DNA of 64,000 nucleotides from Prorocentrum cordatum (GCA_963575745.1 CAUYUJ010020571.1:125882-189881), one strand, 5' to 3'. Numbered from the stretch's first letter, positions 11,250 through 21,429 are shown. Made by a program: numbers and translations. Notes: generated by a model not told the origin, from the sequence alone.

Positions 11250-12030
11250 GACAACTCCAAAGTGATGGATGCGAATCCCCTGGGCCCCCTGGCGGCTTCG
11301 ATCGGATGCCGCGCGACCTCTTCGACGAGAAGCACTTCGAGGGCGAGGGCGGGTGCGCGGGCCACTGGGCGATAGCTGCTTGGTTGGGCTACATGCCCGA
11401 GCGCGGGGGGACGGGGGGGGGGATCTGCGTCTGCCTCGAGGTCATCGTGCTCTCAAGGGGTGGGACAAGCATGCCCCCGGCTTCTCTCGGCTTCCAGAGG
11501 TCTTCGAAGTACGGGCCGCCCACTGCGCCAAGCTGTCGAGGCGGCGCTCGAGCTGCTGGCCCTGCTCGGCAACTACGCGCGCCCAGGAGAGGCACGCGCC
11601 TTGCGCGCTCGCTGGCCGGCGGCGCCAGCTCACAACATCGGCCGCCGCTGGGTCCTCGTCTTTCGGCCGCGCGAGGACCGCGCCCCAACCGAGGTCGGGC
11701 GCTTCGACGACGCTGTAGAGTGGGGCCACCCTCGTCTCCAGTGGGTCGGGGGCCTCTTCAGCCAGATGAAGGAAGAACGCCTGGCGAGGACTTTGCCGAT
11801 ATGGTCCAGAAGGCGGCGGTCAAGGTCGGCATGCCCCGCGTGATTCCATGCCCAGCTCGCCGCGGCGGGGCTCCGATCGACGCTCTGGACCACTTGAGGC
11901 CGCTGGGGGAGATTCGAAAAGAGGAAGATGGCAAAGTATGCACAGTGTGACGCGATACGAAAAAGGAGGGCGGATCCTGGAGAGGCGACAGAGCTTGCCA
12001 ACACGTCTCAGAGACTACGCCACCTCTTGA
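11250..12030 (+). pseudogene. Tyrosine recombinase (DIRS-type)
   Basis: N-terminal DNA-binding part: FDEKHFEGEGGCAGHWAIAA (about 11,318-11,380) and, after a frame change, LRLPRGHRALKGWDKHAPG. Catalytic part: NYARPGEARALR (about 11,570-11,605) supplies the first Arg; WVLVFRPREDRAPTEVG follows. The HxxR region reads PARRGGAPIDALDHLRP in frame 2 (His apparently replaced by Arg), and after another frame change KRGRWQSMHSVTRYEKGGR carries the nucleophile Tyr near 11,955. Together these give R, R/H, R and Y in the expected order. At least three frameshifts break it. Confidence 0.7.
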
Positions 12031-12089
12031 GACGAGCATCTCCAGGGGAACTTCACGGGCCAGAACAGGTTCTTCGGGGTGCCGACGCA

Positions 12090-12790
12090 GCTGGTAAATG
12101 GAGCGTGGAGAACCTCTTCTCGGGCAGCGGGAAGTTCGCGAGGTCTGTGAAACAGATTGGAGGACGATGTGTTTCGACTGACGTCATCCACGGACCCCTA
12201 TGATCTGACCAATAGAGACGTCCAGAGAGAAGTCACCGCTCACCGCCAAAAACCCGAATGTAAAGGAGCCTTCATAGGATGCCCGTGCGCGACCTTCTCG
12301 AGAGCCCGTAGAGGGAAGCCTCCCCCCGCTTAGGACGAACGCACACGTTTCTGGCGCTCTTGACCTCTCAGTGTCGGACCGAATGAAGGTCCGTATCGGG
12401 AACCGTCTTGCCCGTTTTGCTCTGCGAGTTTTTCTTCTCTGCCGTAAGTTGAAAAAAAAAGGTTTGCGTGGTCGAGAATCCCCGAACCTCGATGCTCTGG
12501 CGCCTTCCCAGCTTTGAGAAGGCAGCTTCGCTCTCTAAAGTTGTGCTCCGTGACGCGCGTTTCTGCCAGTGGGAAACCGAGTGGCGAAAGGCCACGCAAT
12601 TCATGACATGCAATGCTGTTGACAGCTCAAGAGTTCTTGAGCGCAGATGCTCGGGTCGAGGCTTTTGCAGTAGAGCGCAATGTGCACGCAGAGCCGCTGA
12701 AGGCAAGGCCCCCGATGGTCGTTTCTGGACGCTGATCGCGCGACCCTATCCCCGACCCTTGTGCACATGCCTCAGTAGACTTTTCAAGCC
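12090..12790 (+). pseudogene. Cytosine-C5 DNA methyltransferase-like module
   Basis: Directly after the YR tail the sequence reads KWSVENLFSGSGKFARSVK (12,100-12,155), resembling the SAM-binding FxGxG motif, then after a one-base shift YDLTNRDVQREV and GAFIGCPCATFSRARRGKP (about 12,265-12,320), whose Pro-Cys pair fits the catalytic loop of C5 methyltransferases. Downstream, VENPRTSMLW (from 12,468) fits the Glu-Asn motif, and GKAPDGRFWTLIARPYPRPLC lies near 12,705-12,765. Three frames are needed. Domain-level assignment is inference from the motif order; capture of cytosine methyltransferases by retrotransposons is known in some algae, including dinoflagellates. Confidence 0.6.
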
Positions 12791-12837
12791 ACGCCAAACA
12801 GAGCACGCATGCCACCCTGGAGTTCCTGATGTTTGCG

Positions 12838-13184
12838 ATTCCGGAGTGCACTTTGCCTTGCTGCCTCTGCGCGTCGCAAGGCAGCGCGTGGACGGACCCC
12901 CCCCGCGAGCGAACTCCAGGCCTGACTTCGCTACATCACTTGCTGCTGAATGAAAAATGTCATGGTTGCGCGGGCGCATGAATGACAATGCGAATGGTTC
13001 GGCGTACACCCATTTCTCTATAGCCGCGCTTTTGCCCCCAACCCACTACCGCCCTGTTTTAAGGGAGTGCGTTCTGCTTTGCTGCTGCTGCGCGTCGCAA
13101 GGCAGCGCCTGGACGAAGCCCCCCCGCGAGTGAATTCCAGGACTGACTTCATTACAGAACTTGCTGCTGAGTGAAAAATGTTAA
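12838..13184 (+). repeat. Pair of about 125-bp direct repeats
   Basis: A phrase with GCGCGTCGCAAGGCAGCGC, then CCCCCCCGCGAG, then ACTTGCTGCTGA(A/G)TGAAAAATGT occurs at 12,838-12,962 and again at 13,062-13,184 with few changes. They lie just downstream of the retroelement and could mark its 3' end, but no matching copy is seen at the 5' side. Confidence 0.75.
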
Positions 13185-15755
13185 AGAGAATCAATGATTT
13201 GGGCCTCTTCGGGCCTTCCTGGGGGCCCTCTTGGAGGCCTCTTGGGCCGTCTTGGGCCATGTTCGGGCCGCGGCCGTCTTGGTGGGCTCCTGGCCCGCCT
13301 GACGCCGTCGGAAGCCGTTCTGGGCGCCTCTCTGGGCCGACTTGGGGCCCTCTTGGGGTGCTGCAGGGCTGTCTTGGAGGCTTTCTTGAGCTCGTTAGAG
13401 GCCTCTTGGGCCCTCTTGGGGCCGTCTTGGGGGCATCTTGGGCCGTTTGGGGGCCATATTGGAGGCGTTTTGGGCAATTTGGGCCGTCTCGGGCCGTCGG
13501 AAGGCCGAGAAGAAACAAATACCCACATTTCTGAAAACCCGAAGATCATCAATGATTTCGGCCTCTTCGGGCCTTCCTGAAGGCCCTCTTGGAGGCCTCT
13601 TGGGCCGTCTAGGGCCATCTCAGAGCCATCTTGGGCCGTGTTGGTGGTCTCCTGGGCCGCCTTGGAGGCTTCCCGGGCCGTCATAGAGGCCTCCTGGGCC
13701 GGTTTGGGGGACCTCTTAGGCAGTCCTGAGGCCATGTTGGAGGCCTTGGGCACTCTTGGGGGCGATCTCTTGGAAGCCTCTTGGGGCGTCGGAAGGCCGA
13801 AAAAGAGCAAATACGAAAATCTGTCAAAAACCTAAGGGATATCAATGATTTCACGTAGCCTCTTCGGGCCCTCCTGGAGAACCGCTTTGCGGCTCTTAAG
13901 CAGTCTTGGAGGCCTCTTTGGCGCCTCTTGAGCAGTCTTGGGCCGTCTTGGAGGCTTCTTGGGCGGATTTGGAAGTGTCTTGGGCCGTCTTGGAGGCCAT
14001 CGAGGGACCATCTTGGAGGCCAGCTTGGGTCGTCTTGGAGCCATCTGGAGCAGGTAAAACCTTGGCAACCGGATCTTGCGATCCCTTCCGGGTGGCCGGG
14101 GCGGGCTGGACCGGAGCCCCAGGGGGAGTTTTTTGGGAACAGAACCAACACCGAAAACGGTAGCGTCTAGCACGCCAGGTACCTTTGTGGCATGCCAACA
14201 GGGGGCGGCGGATCGAAGACGCCTACGGCGAATCACCGCCGCTGCCTGCTTTTTTGGAAGCGCCTATGTGGCCGAACATTGAGGCCAGACCTGCCAAGCC
14301 ATCGGACCATGTGTTCCCCGAATCGGTTTGGAAAGTCTTCGGGGAACACGTGGACATCTTGAAGGTCATCTTGGCCGCAAGGAGGCCATTTTGACCCTTT
14401 CGGGCCTTCTTGGAGGATGTCTTGGAGGGCTCTTTGGCCGTCGTGGAGGCCATTTTGAGCGTCTTGGAGGCCTCTTGGACCGTCTTGGGGGCCTCTTGGG
14501 GCCGTCTTGGGCCTCTTGGGCGATCTTTGGGGGCACTTAGGCCGTCTCGGGCCGTCGGAAGCCGAACAAAAAGAAAATGCCACAATCCTGCAAAAACTCA
14601 TGGGAAATCAATGATTTTGGCCTTTTTCGGGCCTTCCTGGAGGCCCTCTTGAAGGCCTCTTGGGCCGTCTTGTGCAATCTTTGTGCCATCTTCGGCCGTC
14701 TTGGTGGGCCCCTGGCCTGTCCGACGCCGTCGGAAGCTGTTTGGGGGGCCCCTCTGAGCCGACTTGGGGCCCTCTTGGAATGCTCCAGGGCCGTCTTGGA
14801 GGCCATCTTGGGCATCTGAAAAGCCTCTTGGGCCGTCTTGGGGCCATCTTGGGGGCCTTTTGGGCCGTTCCGGGGCCATCTTGGAGGCATCTTGGGCGAT
14901 CTGTGGGCGATCTTTGGGGGCTCGTGGGCCGTATCGGGCCGTCGCAAGGCCAAAAAGAAGCAAATGTCAAAATCCTGCAAAAACCTAAGAAAATCAGTGT
15001 TGTTTGCCTTTTCTGGCCTTCCTGGAGGCCCTCTTGGAGTCCTCTTGGGCCGTCTTGGGCCAGCTTCGAGCCAACTTCGGCCATCTTGGTGGGCTCCTGG
15101 CCCGTCTGACGCCGTCGGAAGCCGTCTTTGGAGCCTTTCTGGGCCGACTTGGGGCCCTCTTGGGATGCTCCTTGGGGCCCTCTTGGGCGTCTTGGAGGCC
15201 TCTTGGGCGGTCTTTGTGCCCTTTTGGGGCCGTCTTGGCGGCCTCTTGGGCAGTCCTGAGGCCATCTTGGAGGCCTCTCGGGCGATCTTGGTGCGATCTT
15301 GGGGGCCTATTGGGCCGTCTTGATCCGTCGGAATACCGAGAAGATGCAAACTCCAAAATCAATGATTTTGGCCTCTTTGGGCCCTCCTGGAGGACCTCTT
15401 GGAGGCCTCTTGGGCCGTCTTGGAGGCGTCTTGGAGGCTTCTTGGGCGAACTTGGGGTCACCTTGGACTCTCTGAGGCCGTCTTGGAGGCCATCTTGGAC
15501 CATCTTCGGCGGACTTGGAGGCCATCTGGGACCATCTTGGAGGCCATCTTGGGCCAACGTGGCCATCTTGGAGGCCATCGTGAGCAGTCTTGGAGGATTT
15601 TTCCGGGAATTGAGCTCCGTGAAGATGGTCCCGGGACCCCGGCAAGGACGGGCCGAAGCCCCAGGGGAAGTTCTTTTGGAAAAAGAACCAAAACCAAAAC
15701 CGAAATAATTTAGCACGCCCACCCCGTCAAGGTGCCTGGGTTGTGGGCATGAAGC
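13185..15755 (+). repeat. Higher-order CTTGG-rich repeat, about 365-bp units
   Basis: Dense GGCCTCTTGGGCCGTCTTGG text organised into larger units, each starting with a variant of AATCAATGATTTNGGCCTCT and ending with a GGGCCGTCGGAAGGCCGA-type phrase and an A-rich stretch. Unit starts are near 13,187, 13,549, 13,841, 14,607, 14,991 and 15,357. A terminal module with AGCCCCAGGGG and a run of AGAACCAA/ACC/AAAAC appears at 14,110-14,170 and 15,655-15,720, so two super-units are visible. The segment 14,195-14,635 has an inverted copy at 60,165-60,600. The long open frames (RPKSLI, GLQEG types) are repeat translation, not proteins. Confidence 0.85.
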
Positions 15756-15904
15756 CTACTTGATGTTCGTAGGGATCTCGTGAGAGGCCTGCTGGATGCC
15801 TCCTGGAGGCAGTTTGGAGGCCTCTTGGGAGCCGTTTTAGGTCCCTTTTAGGCCTCTGTTAGAACTCGTGGGGCCTCTTGGGGGCCTCTTAGGGGCTTCT
15901 TGGG
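15756..15904. other. Junction between two repeat families
   Basis: CTTGG-type text fades into the 89-bp satellite. No gene. Confidence 0.5.
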
Positions 15905-17060
15905 AGGTGGAACTGCATGCGGACCCTGCCACCGGGGCCTTCTGTGGACCAGACGATGGCCACGAAACGTGTGAGGGGTGCGCCGAAATGGGTGTGCAAC
16001 TGCATGCGGACCCTGCCACTGGGGCCTTGGGCGGAGCACCCTGTGGGGCCGCGAAACGTGTGAGGGGTGCGCTGAAATTGAGGTGGAACTGCATGCGGAC
16101 CCTGCCACTGGGGCCTTCGGCGGAGTTCCCCCTATGGGGCCGCGAAACGTGCGTGGGGTGCGCCGAAATGGAGGTGGAACTGCATGCGGACCCTGCCACT
16201 GGGGCCTTCGCTGGAACACCCTATGGGGCCACGAAACGTGCGAGGGGTGCGCCGAAATGGAGGTGGAACTGCATGCGGACCCTGCCACTGGGGCCTTGGG
16301 CGGAGCAACCCATGGGGCGATGAAACGTGTGAGGGGTGCCGCCGAAATTGAGGTGGAACTGCATTCGGACCCTGTCACCAGGGCCTTCGGCGGAGTACCC
16401 GATGGGGCCACGAAACATGCGAGGGGTGCGCAGAAGTGGAGGTAGAACTGCATGCGGGCCCTCCCACTGCGGCCTTCGGTGGAGCACCCTATGGGGCGAT
16501 GGAACGTGTGAAGGGTGCGCTGAAATGAAGGTGGAACTGCATGCGGACCCTGCCACTGGGGCCTTGGGCGGAGCACCCTGTGGGGCCGCGAAGCGTGCGA
16601 GGGGTGCGCCGAAATTGGGGTGGAACTGCATGCGGACCCTGCCACTGGGGCCTTCGGCGGAGCACCCTATGGGGCCACGAAACGCGTGAGGGGTACGACG
16701 AAACGGATGTGGAACTGCATGCGGAGCGGACCCTACCATTGGGGCCTTCGGCGGAGCACCCTATGGGGCCGCGAAACGTGCGAGGGGTACGCCGAAATGG
16801 GGGTAGAACTGCATGCGGACCCTGCCACTGGGGCCTTGGGTGGAGCACCATATGGGGCCGCGAAGCGTGCGAGGGGTACGCCGAAATGGCGGTGGAACTA
16901 CATGCGGACCCTGCCACTGGGGCCTTCGGCGGAGCACCATATGGGGCCGCGAAGCGTGCGATGGGGAGCGCCGAAATGGAGGTGGAACTGCATGCGAACC
17001 CTGCCATTGGGGCCTTCGGTGCAGCTCCCTATGGTCACGAAGCGTGTGAGTGGTGCGCCA
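15905..17060 (-). repeat. 89-bp satellite, inverted relative of the 77-bp array, about 13 units
   Basis: Units of 88-91 bp marked by ACTGCATGCGGACCCTGCC and GGGGCCACGAAACGTG. Read on the - strand, the unit contains TTTCGTGGCCCCATAGGG, a GCTCC(A/G)CCGAAGGCCCCAGTGG phrase and GCATGC in the same order as the satellite at position 1, showing common origin with a different unit length. Confidence 0.9.
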
Positions 17061-17082
17061 AAATGGAGGCAGCGGGAGGAGG

Positions 17083-17205
17083 GGGTGGGAGGAGGAGAAG
17101 GAGGAGGAGGAGGAGGAGGAGGAGGAGGAGGAGGAGAGGAGGAGGAGGAGGAGGAGGAGGAGGAGGAGGAGGAGGAGGAGGAGGAGGAGGAGAGGAGGAA
17201 CGCGG
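17083..17205. repeat. GGA tract
   Basis: Nearly pure GGA triplets with single-base interruptions, directly after the 89-bp array. Confidence 0.95.
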
Positions 17206-17505
17206 GGCGCTGTTTCTTCAAAACGAGGACCCAACACCACAGGATGGTTGGGAACGATTGGGCTCTCGTGCCAGGTCCGCCACCTTGTGGCTGCTGCCGC
17301 CGCCCTCGCGTCGCTTCGTCGCCGCCCGTCGTTTGTGCTCTTGTGCCAGGTCCGCTGCCTTTGGCCGCTGTCGGCGCCCCGTCGTCGTTTCGTCGCCACC
17401 CATCACCACTGCCTCGTTGCCCCCCCATCGATTGCAATCCAATCGGCTCCAACCCAATCGATTCCAACCGAGTAATAGCATAGATTGCCTCACACACATT
17501 GCGCG
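17206..17505. other. No gene seen
   Basis: Mixed sequence with a loose internal repeat of CTCGTGCCAGGTCCGC at 17,267 and 17,340, and ATCGATTGCAATCC/ATCGATTCCAACC near 17,430. No convincing coding region. Confidence 0.45.
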
Positions 17506-17745
17506 ACGCAGCTTGTCCCACTTATCTTGCACAACTCAAATGTCACCAAGTAGCTTGCACACCATAGACTGCCCAACATAGATAGCACAACATAGCTTAC
17601 ACTACATAGATTGCACCACATAGCTGAACACCACATCGATTTCCCAACGCAGGGGTTGCACCACATAGATTGCACCACGCATATGGCTTAACATAGATGG
17701 CACTGCATAGCCTGAAACTCATAGATGGCACCGCGCAGCTTGCAC
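17506..17745. repeat. About 15-bp minisatellite (GCACCACATAGATT type)
   Basis: Imperfect units of about 15 bp on TTGCACCACATAGAT. Confidence 0.75.
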
Positions 17746-17972
17746 GAAAACAGCAGTTTTGGGCCCACGCTGGTTGACATTCGCACACGTTTCGACGCTT
17801 AGCCTTCACAGCGCCCATGACGGCCCAAGAGGCCCCCATGATCGCCCCAACACCGTCCCGGAGGCTTTCAAATGGACTTCAGGACGGCACAAGCGGGGCC
17901 TAAGACGGTTCAAGAGGTTCCCATAAGGGCCAAAGAGAGCTCGAAGGGGGCCCCAACATGGGCCCAAGAGAG
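17746..17972. other. Upstream region with CCAAGAG text
   Basis: GGCCCAAGAGG-type text belonging to the CTTGG/CCAAG family runs up to base 17,970, directly against the leader-like sequence at 17,973. No promoter motif was recognised; dinoflagellate promoters are poorly defined. Confidence 0.4.
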
Positions 17973-17999
17973 TCCGTAACCATTTTTGCTCGGGCAATC
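17973..17999 (+). promoter_or_regulatory. Truncated spliced-leader relic
   Basis: Starts TCCGTAACCATTTT, identical to the first 14 bases of the relic at 33,261, and like it has A instead of G at leader position 7. It then reads TGCTCGGGCAATCT, matching the end of the 33-kb leader region but lacking about 11 bases in between (GGCTCAAGCTC). It lies about 120 bp upstream of the start codon of the CmcI-like gene. The canonical dinoflagellate leader is 22 nt; this copy has about four differences from it, so identity as a relic is inferred mainly from the second copy. Confidence 0.6.
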
Positions 18000-18116
18000 T
18001 TCCCCGAGACCGATGTGCTCAATCTTGCGCAGTGGTTTCATTTACTTGTGCCCAGACGTCAGCATCCCCTGCTTCGCTATTATCGCAGCTTCTGACTCCG
18101 CTAAAGATCCCTCGAC

Positions 18117-20111
18117 ATGGGGTCCTCGACGCGCGAGCGGTCTGCATGCGCTACGCGGACACGAGCTGCTGCTTTCGCGGCATCATATGTGGTTGTGTTT
18201 CTTGTTGGTTTAGTGCAAAATCACCCCCCTAACATAATACATGTCGCATACTCCGAGTACTTCGGAGCGCAAATGCCGCAAGAAGGATCGTTGTGGGCAT
18301 CGCTGTCTTCTCCTTTTCCCAAGCCGCGTGGCCCCAAGGTGGCACACAGGAGCGCCACGTTTGAGGTAGAGGCCCTGGGGGAGTGGCGGACGTCCACGTT
18401 GAATTCGTTCGGGGCAGGATCAGGGGCAAATTTATGTGTTAGCAGCAATGAATCATTAAAGGCTGACTGCTTATCCAAGAACGCAGCCGTATCTGCGAAA
18501 CTTCGCGAATCAGGGCCATTGACAAGGACAGCCTCTGGCTACAATTTTGGTGATGTTGTGATGATACTGGACAACAGAATTGTGTCTGTGAGTACGGTGT
18601 CCATGGGCTACGAGAGATTGTACCAGTCGGCCAGATTGCGCTCTTGTCAGGTCTTCTTTGGGGTTTCCAACCAGCAGGACCCTGCCGATGCATTTGTGAT
18701 CATGGACATGCTCGGGAGGGTTCAGCCCGATCTCGTTATAGAGTTGGGCACAGCAGGTGGCGGCAGTGCGTTCTTCTATGCTCGTATCATGCGCGAGTAT
18801 AACCCCAGCGCCAGGATTCTCATTCGAGAGGCCGACGCCATTCCGTCGAGCCCCACCTCAGGGAAGGAGTGCACGGTGACGGACCAAATGATGCACAACT
18901 CAAAAACGATGATGATATAAAGCAGGAGCCACCGTGCCTGGGTTATGGGTCTGGATGTCCGTTTCCACCCCGTGGGAGGCCTTTCGGGGGCACCCAGGAG
19001 GCGCTTTTGAAGCGTCTTGGGTGCTTGAGGGTTCTTTTGGGCCTCTCAGGGGCCCTTTGGGCCTTGAGGGCCTGTGGGGCCTCAATGGGGCCTTTTGGCG
19101 CGCAGAGCTCGTATTTTCGGTTCGTGTTCTCCCTCTCGAGGCCCCCTCCGCGCTGTCTCGTAGCCTTCTTCGGCCGTCTCGGGGTCGTCTAAGAGCCGGG
19201 GCCTCTTGGGCAGTCTTTGGGGCCTCTCGGGAGCCCGTTGGGAGCCTCTCGGCCCTTCTTTGGAGCGTCGGAAGCTCGAAAGGGCGAGAACCCCGAACGC
19301 AGTGAAGCACCTGGAGAAAATCAATGCGTTTTGCTTCTCGGGGCCGTCTTGAGAAGGTTCTCGGGCCTCCCTTGGGCGTCTCGAAGGCTTCTGGGCCATC
19401 TTGGCTCCGGCTTGCGCGCCTTGTGCCACTTATTCAGCGATTCGGGACCTTGGACCGTCGTGGAGACGACGGAATATAGATTTGGAGGCTCTGGAGGCTC
19501 CTGGGGTGCGCCGTGGAGTTCGTGGCCCCCCTCCCCCGCCCCCCCCCCCTTCCGCGAGATTTTGAACCGTCGTGGGGGAAAACATCAGGGGGAGGGGGGG
19601 GGGGTCAAATGTTTAACGCGCCTTTTGGCCCCTGGCATGCGGGGGTCGGCAGACTATAGACCCAGCAAGCGGACCTGGAGCAGTGCCGCTGAAACAATGG
19701 AACGATCAGGAGGTCGATATTCATTGCCCACATTGCATGCACTCTACTGAAACAAGCGTTTGGGGCCCCAATGGATCCATACGTTTTTTCCATGGTTTTC
19801 CAGATTCACCTGAGGCCATCGCCATTGCCACGGAGGCCGCGTCGCGCGCCAATACTGTTATGGTTATTGAGGATTCGGATCACATCTACGATCACGTGAA
19901 GGCAAACCTTGATGCCTACCATCATTTCGTGACGCCAGGGAGCTACTTCCTCGTGCAAGACACGCGCCTGGGAGGGCCGCACCAAGCACTGCGTAATTTC
20001 CTTGAAAGCGCCAGCGGAGCTTGTTATGACATCGACAAGCGCTGGGAATATTTCATATATTCGCAGCATTTCGATGGATTTCTGAGGCGGAGGAACAACT
20101 GCACAACGTAA
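18117..20111 (+). CDS. CmcI/cephalosporin-hydroxylase-like protein, two exons
   Basis: Exon 1 is 18,117-18,830 (238 codons) and exon 2 is 19,653-20,111 (152 codons plus stop), giving a protein of about 390 residues. Residues 18-34 form a hydrophobic segment, a likely signal anchor. Residues 204-222 read PDLVIELGTAGGGSAFFYA, the glycine-rich SAM-binding motif of the CmcI family (Pfam RMNT_CmcI). Exon 2 carries TIDPASGPGAVPLKQWNDQ, then VIEDSDHIYDHVKANLDAY and VTPGSYFLVQDT, the family's metal- and substrate-side motifs. Members are mostly SAM-dependent methyltransferases of uncertain substrate. The start was chosen because it is the first ATG giving the anchor; an upstream leader relic supports it. 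The frame joins in phase 0. Function in this organism is unknown. Confidence 0.75.
18831..19652 (+). other. Intron with GC donor, filled with CTTGG-family repeat
   Basis: Boundaries inferred from protein similarity: GAG|GC at the 5' end and GGCAG|AC at the 3' end. GC donors are common in dinoflagellates. An alternative donor a few codons earlier (after ARIL) cannot be excluded. About 18,960-19,430 of the intron is the same repeat family as 13,185-15,755, including an AAAATCAATGCGTTTTGCTT junction at 19,317. The rest (19,430-19,650) has C- and G-runs. Confidence 0.65.
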
Positions 20112-20690
20112 TCAGCATTGATATTTGTGCGCCGAGCGTGGCAGGAATGAGCCCGACCCTTCCCTGAGCATCCGGAGCCCGTAGAAAACTAAGTTTTGGT
20201 CTTCGCCCTTAGTTTGTCTCTTAGTTTCGCCCGTAGATCGGCCCTTATATTGGCTCCTAGATTGGCCTTTAGTTTGAACCTTTGTTTTGTGAATGTGCGT
20301 TCCTTCTCAAACACCTACAGCCACTCTTATGTATCACGCTACTCTTGTGTCTATATACATGTTGTGCGTTTGACAGTCGATTTATCCGTAAGGGTTTCGC
20401 CCCACGCCGCCGGCCCCCTGTCTCGGATAATGGGAGATGCAAAAGCTAAATCATGAGGTCTGGGCGCCGCCGTGACGCAGTGTCGGGATCTGTTCGTTTG
20501 TCGACCCTGACCCCGCCGATCTGCGTGAGGGGCGCCACCGAATTTCAGGAATGTTGCAAATCCTGTTGGTTGGGGCGGGCTCGTTCCAGTCGCCCCAGCT
20601 GAACATCTGGCCTGCCGACGACCCTGTGCCGAGGGTTGATAACCAGGCCGGTATGAATAAGCCAATACAATGCAACATGTTATTAGGGTC
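20112..20690. other. Downstream of CmcI-like gene; no further gene seen
   Basis: Presumed 3' untranslated and intergenic sequence. A TTAG(T)TT(G/T) phrase recurs at 20,190-20,285. No polyadenylation signal of the AATAAA type stands out. Confidence 0.4.
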
Positions 20691-20697
20691 CTGCCAG

Positions 20698-20756
20698 TGC
20701 ATACACCAGACAATGCCATATGTATATGTATATATGTATATCTGTATATATATATA

Positions 20757-20803
<47 letters not shown>
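20698..20803. repeat. TA/TATG microsatellite
   Basis: TATATG then pure TA from about 20,760. Runs straight into repeat H. Confidence 0.95.
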
Positions 20804-20804
<1 letters not shown>

Positions 20805-20875
20805 GGGGGGGCAGGCCCGGGGCCCGAAAACAGCTGCCTCGACCCTCCATGGGGGCACCGAGGCTCATTTTCTTT
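20804..20875 (+). repeat. Dispersed repeat H, left piece of an interrupted copy
   Basis: Reads GCAGGCCCGGGGCCCGAAAA through CCTCCATGGGGGCACCG to CTCATTTTCTTT. The same text is continuous with TTTCCGCGTCCTGGGCCTCGG in the copy at 62,341-62,450; here that continuation is found only at 27,818. The 6.9 kb between is an insertion. Confidence 0.85.
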
Positions 20876-20999
20876 ATTACCTAACAGCGTAGACTGATAG
20901 GTTTCTAGTGGTCTCAAAAAAGCTCACAGATCACTCCACAGGGGGGTCTGGGCGGGTGCCGGACAGGGTGCCGCAGAATTCATTTTAAGCCAACAGTCA

Positions 21000-21415
21000 C
21001 ACACTTCGTGCTCTTCGACTTCCCAGAACTCCATTCCCGGGCCACATTCTGAATGCCCGGAGCCAACTGTAGGCCACTTCGTGCTCTTCGAGTTCCCAGA
21101 ACTCCATTCCCGGGCCACATTTTGAATGCCCGGAGCCAACTGTAGGCCACTTCGTGGTCTTCGAGTTCCCAGAACTCCATTCCCGGGCCACATTTTGAAT
21201 GCCCGGAGCCAACTGTAGGCCACTTCGTGGTCTTCGAGTTCCCAGAACTCCATTCCCGGGCCACATTTTGAATGCCCGGAGCCAACTGTAGGCCACTTCG
21301 TGCTCTTCGAGTTCCCAGAACTCCATTCCCGGGCCACATTTTGAATGCCCGTAGCCAACTGTAGGCAACTTCGTGCTCTTCGACTTCCCAGAACTCCCAT
21401 TCCTGGACCACACTT
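21000..21415. repeat. 73-bp tandem array in element A
   Basis: Five to six units of 73 bp with GAACTCCATTCCCGGGCCAC as a clear marker. Units differ mainly in CTTCGTG(C/G)TCTTCGA(G/C)TT. The same array occurs in elements B and C. Confidence 0.95.
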
Positions 21416-21429
21416 TCAGCAGGGGCAAG

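Larger units (their letters stand above)
8090..12790 (+). mobile_element. Decayed retroelement: gag-like, RT, RNase H, tyrosine recombinase, C5-MTase-like
   Basis: A 4.7-kb stretch free of satellites in which recognisable retroelement modules follow one another on the + strand in changing frames. The order is gag-like region, reverse transcriptase, RNase H, tyrosine recombinase (YR), then a cytosine-methyltransferase-like module. RT plus YR is the hallmark of DIRS-type retrotransposons, which insert by recombination rather than with a DDE integrase. Several frame changes and stops show that the copy is dead, unless some are assembly errors; one frame change falls exactly in a run of about 14 G at 9,365-9,378. 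I could not find terminal repeats. Family assignment is from memory of motifs, not from a search. Confidence 0.75.

Noticed and set aside
13185-15755. Protein family with PKRPKSLI and EGLQEG repeats
   Set aside because: The words track the CCAAGACGG nucleotide repeat wherever it occurs, in any frame and on either strand.
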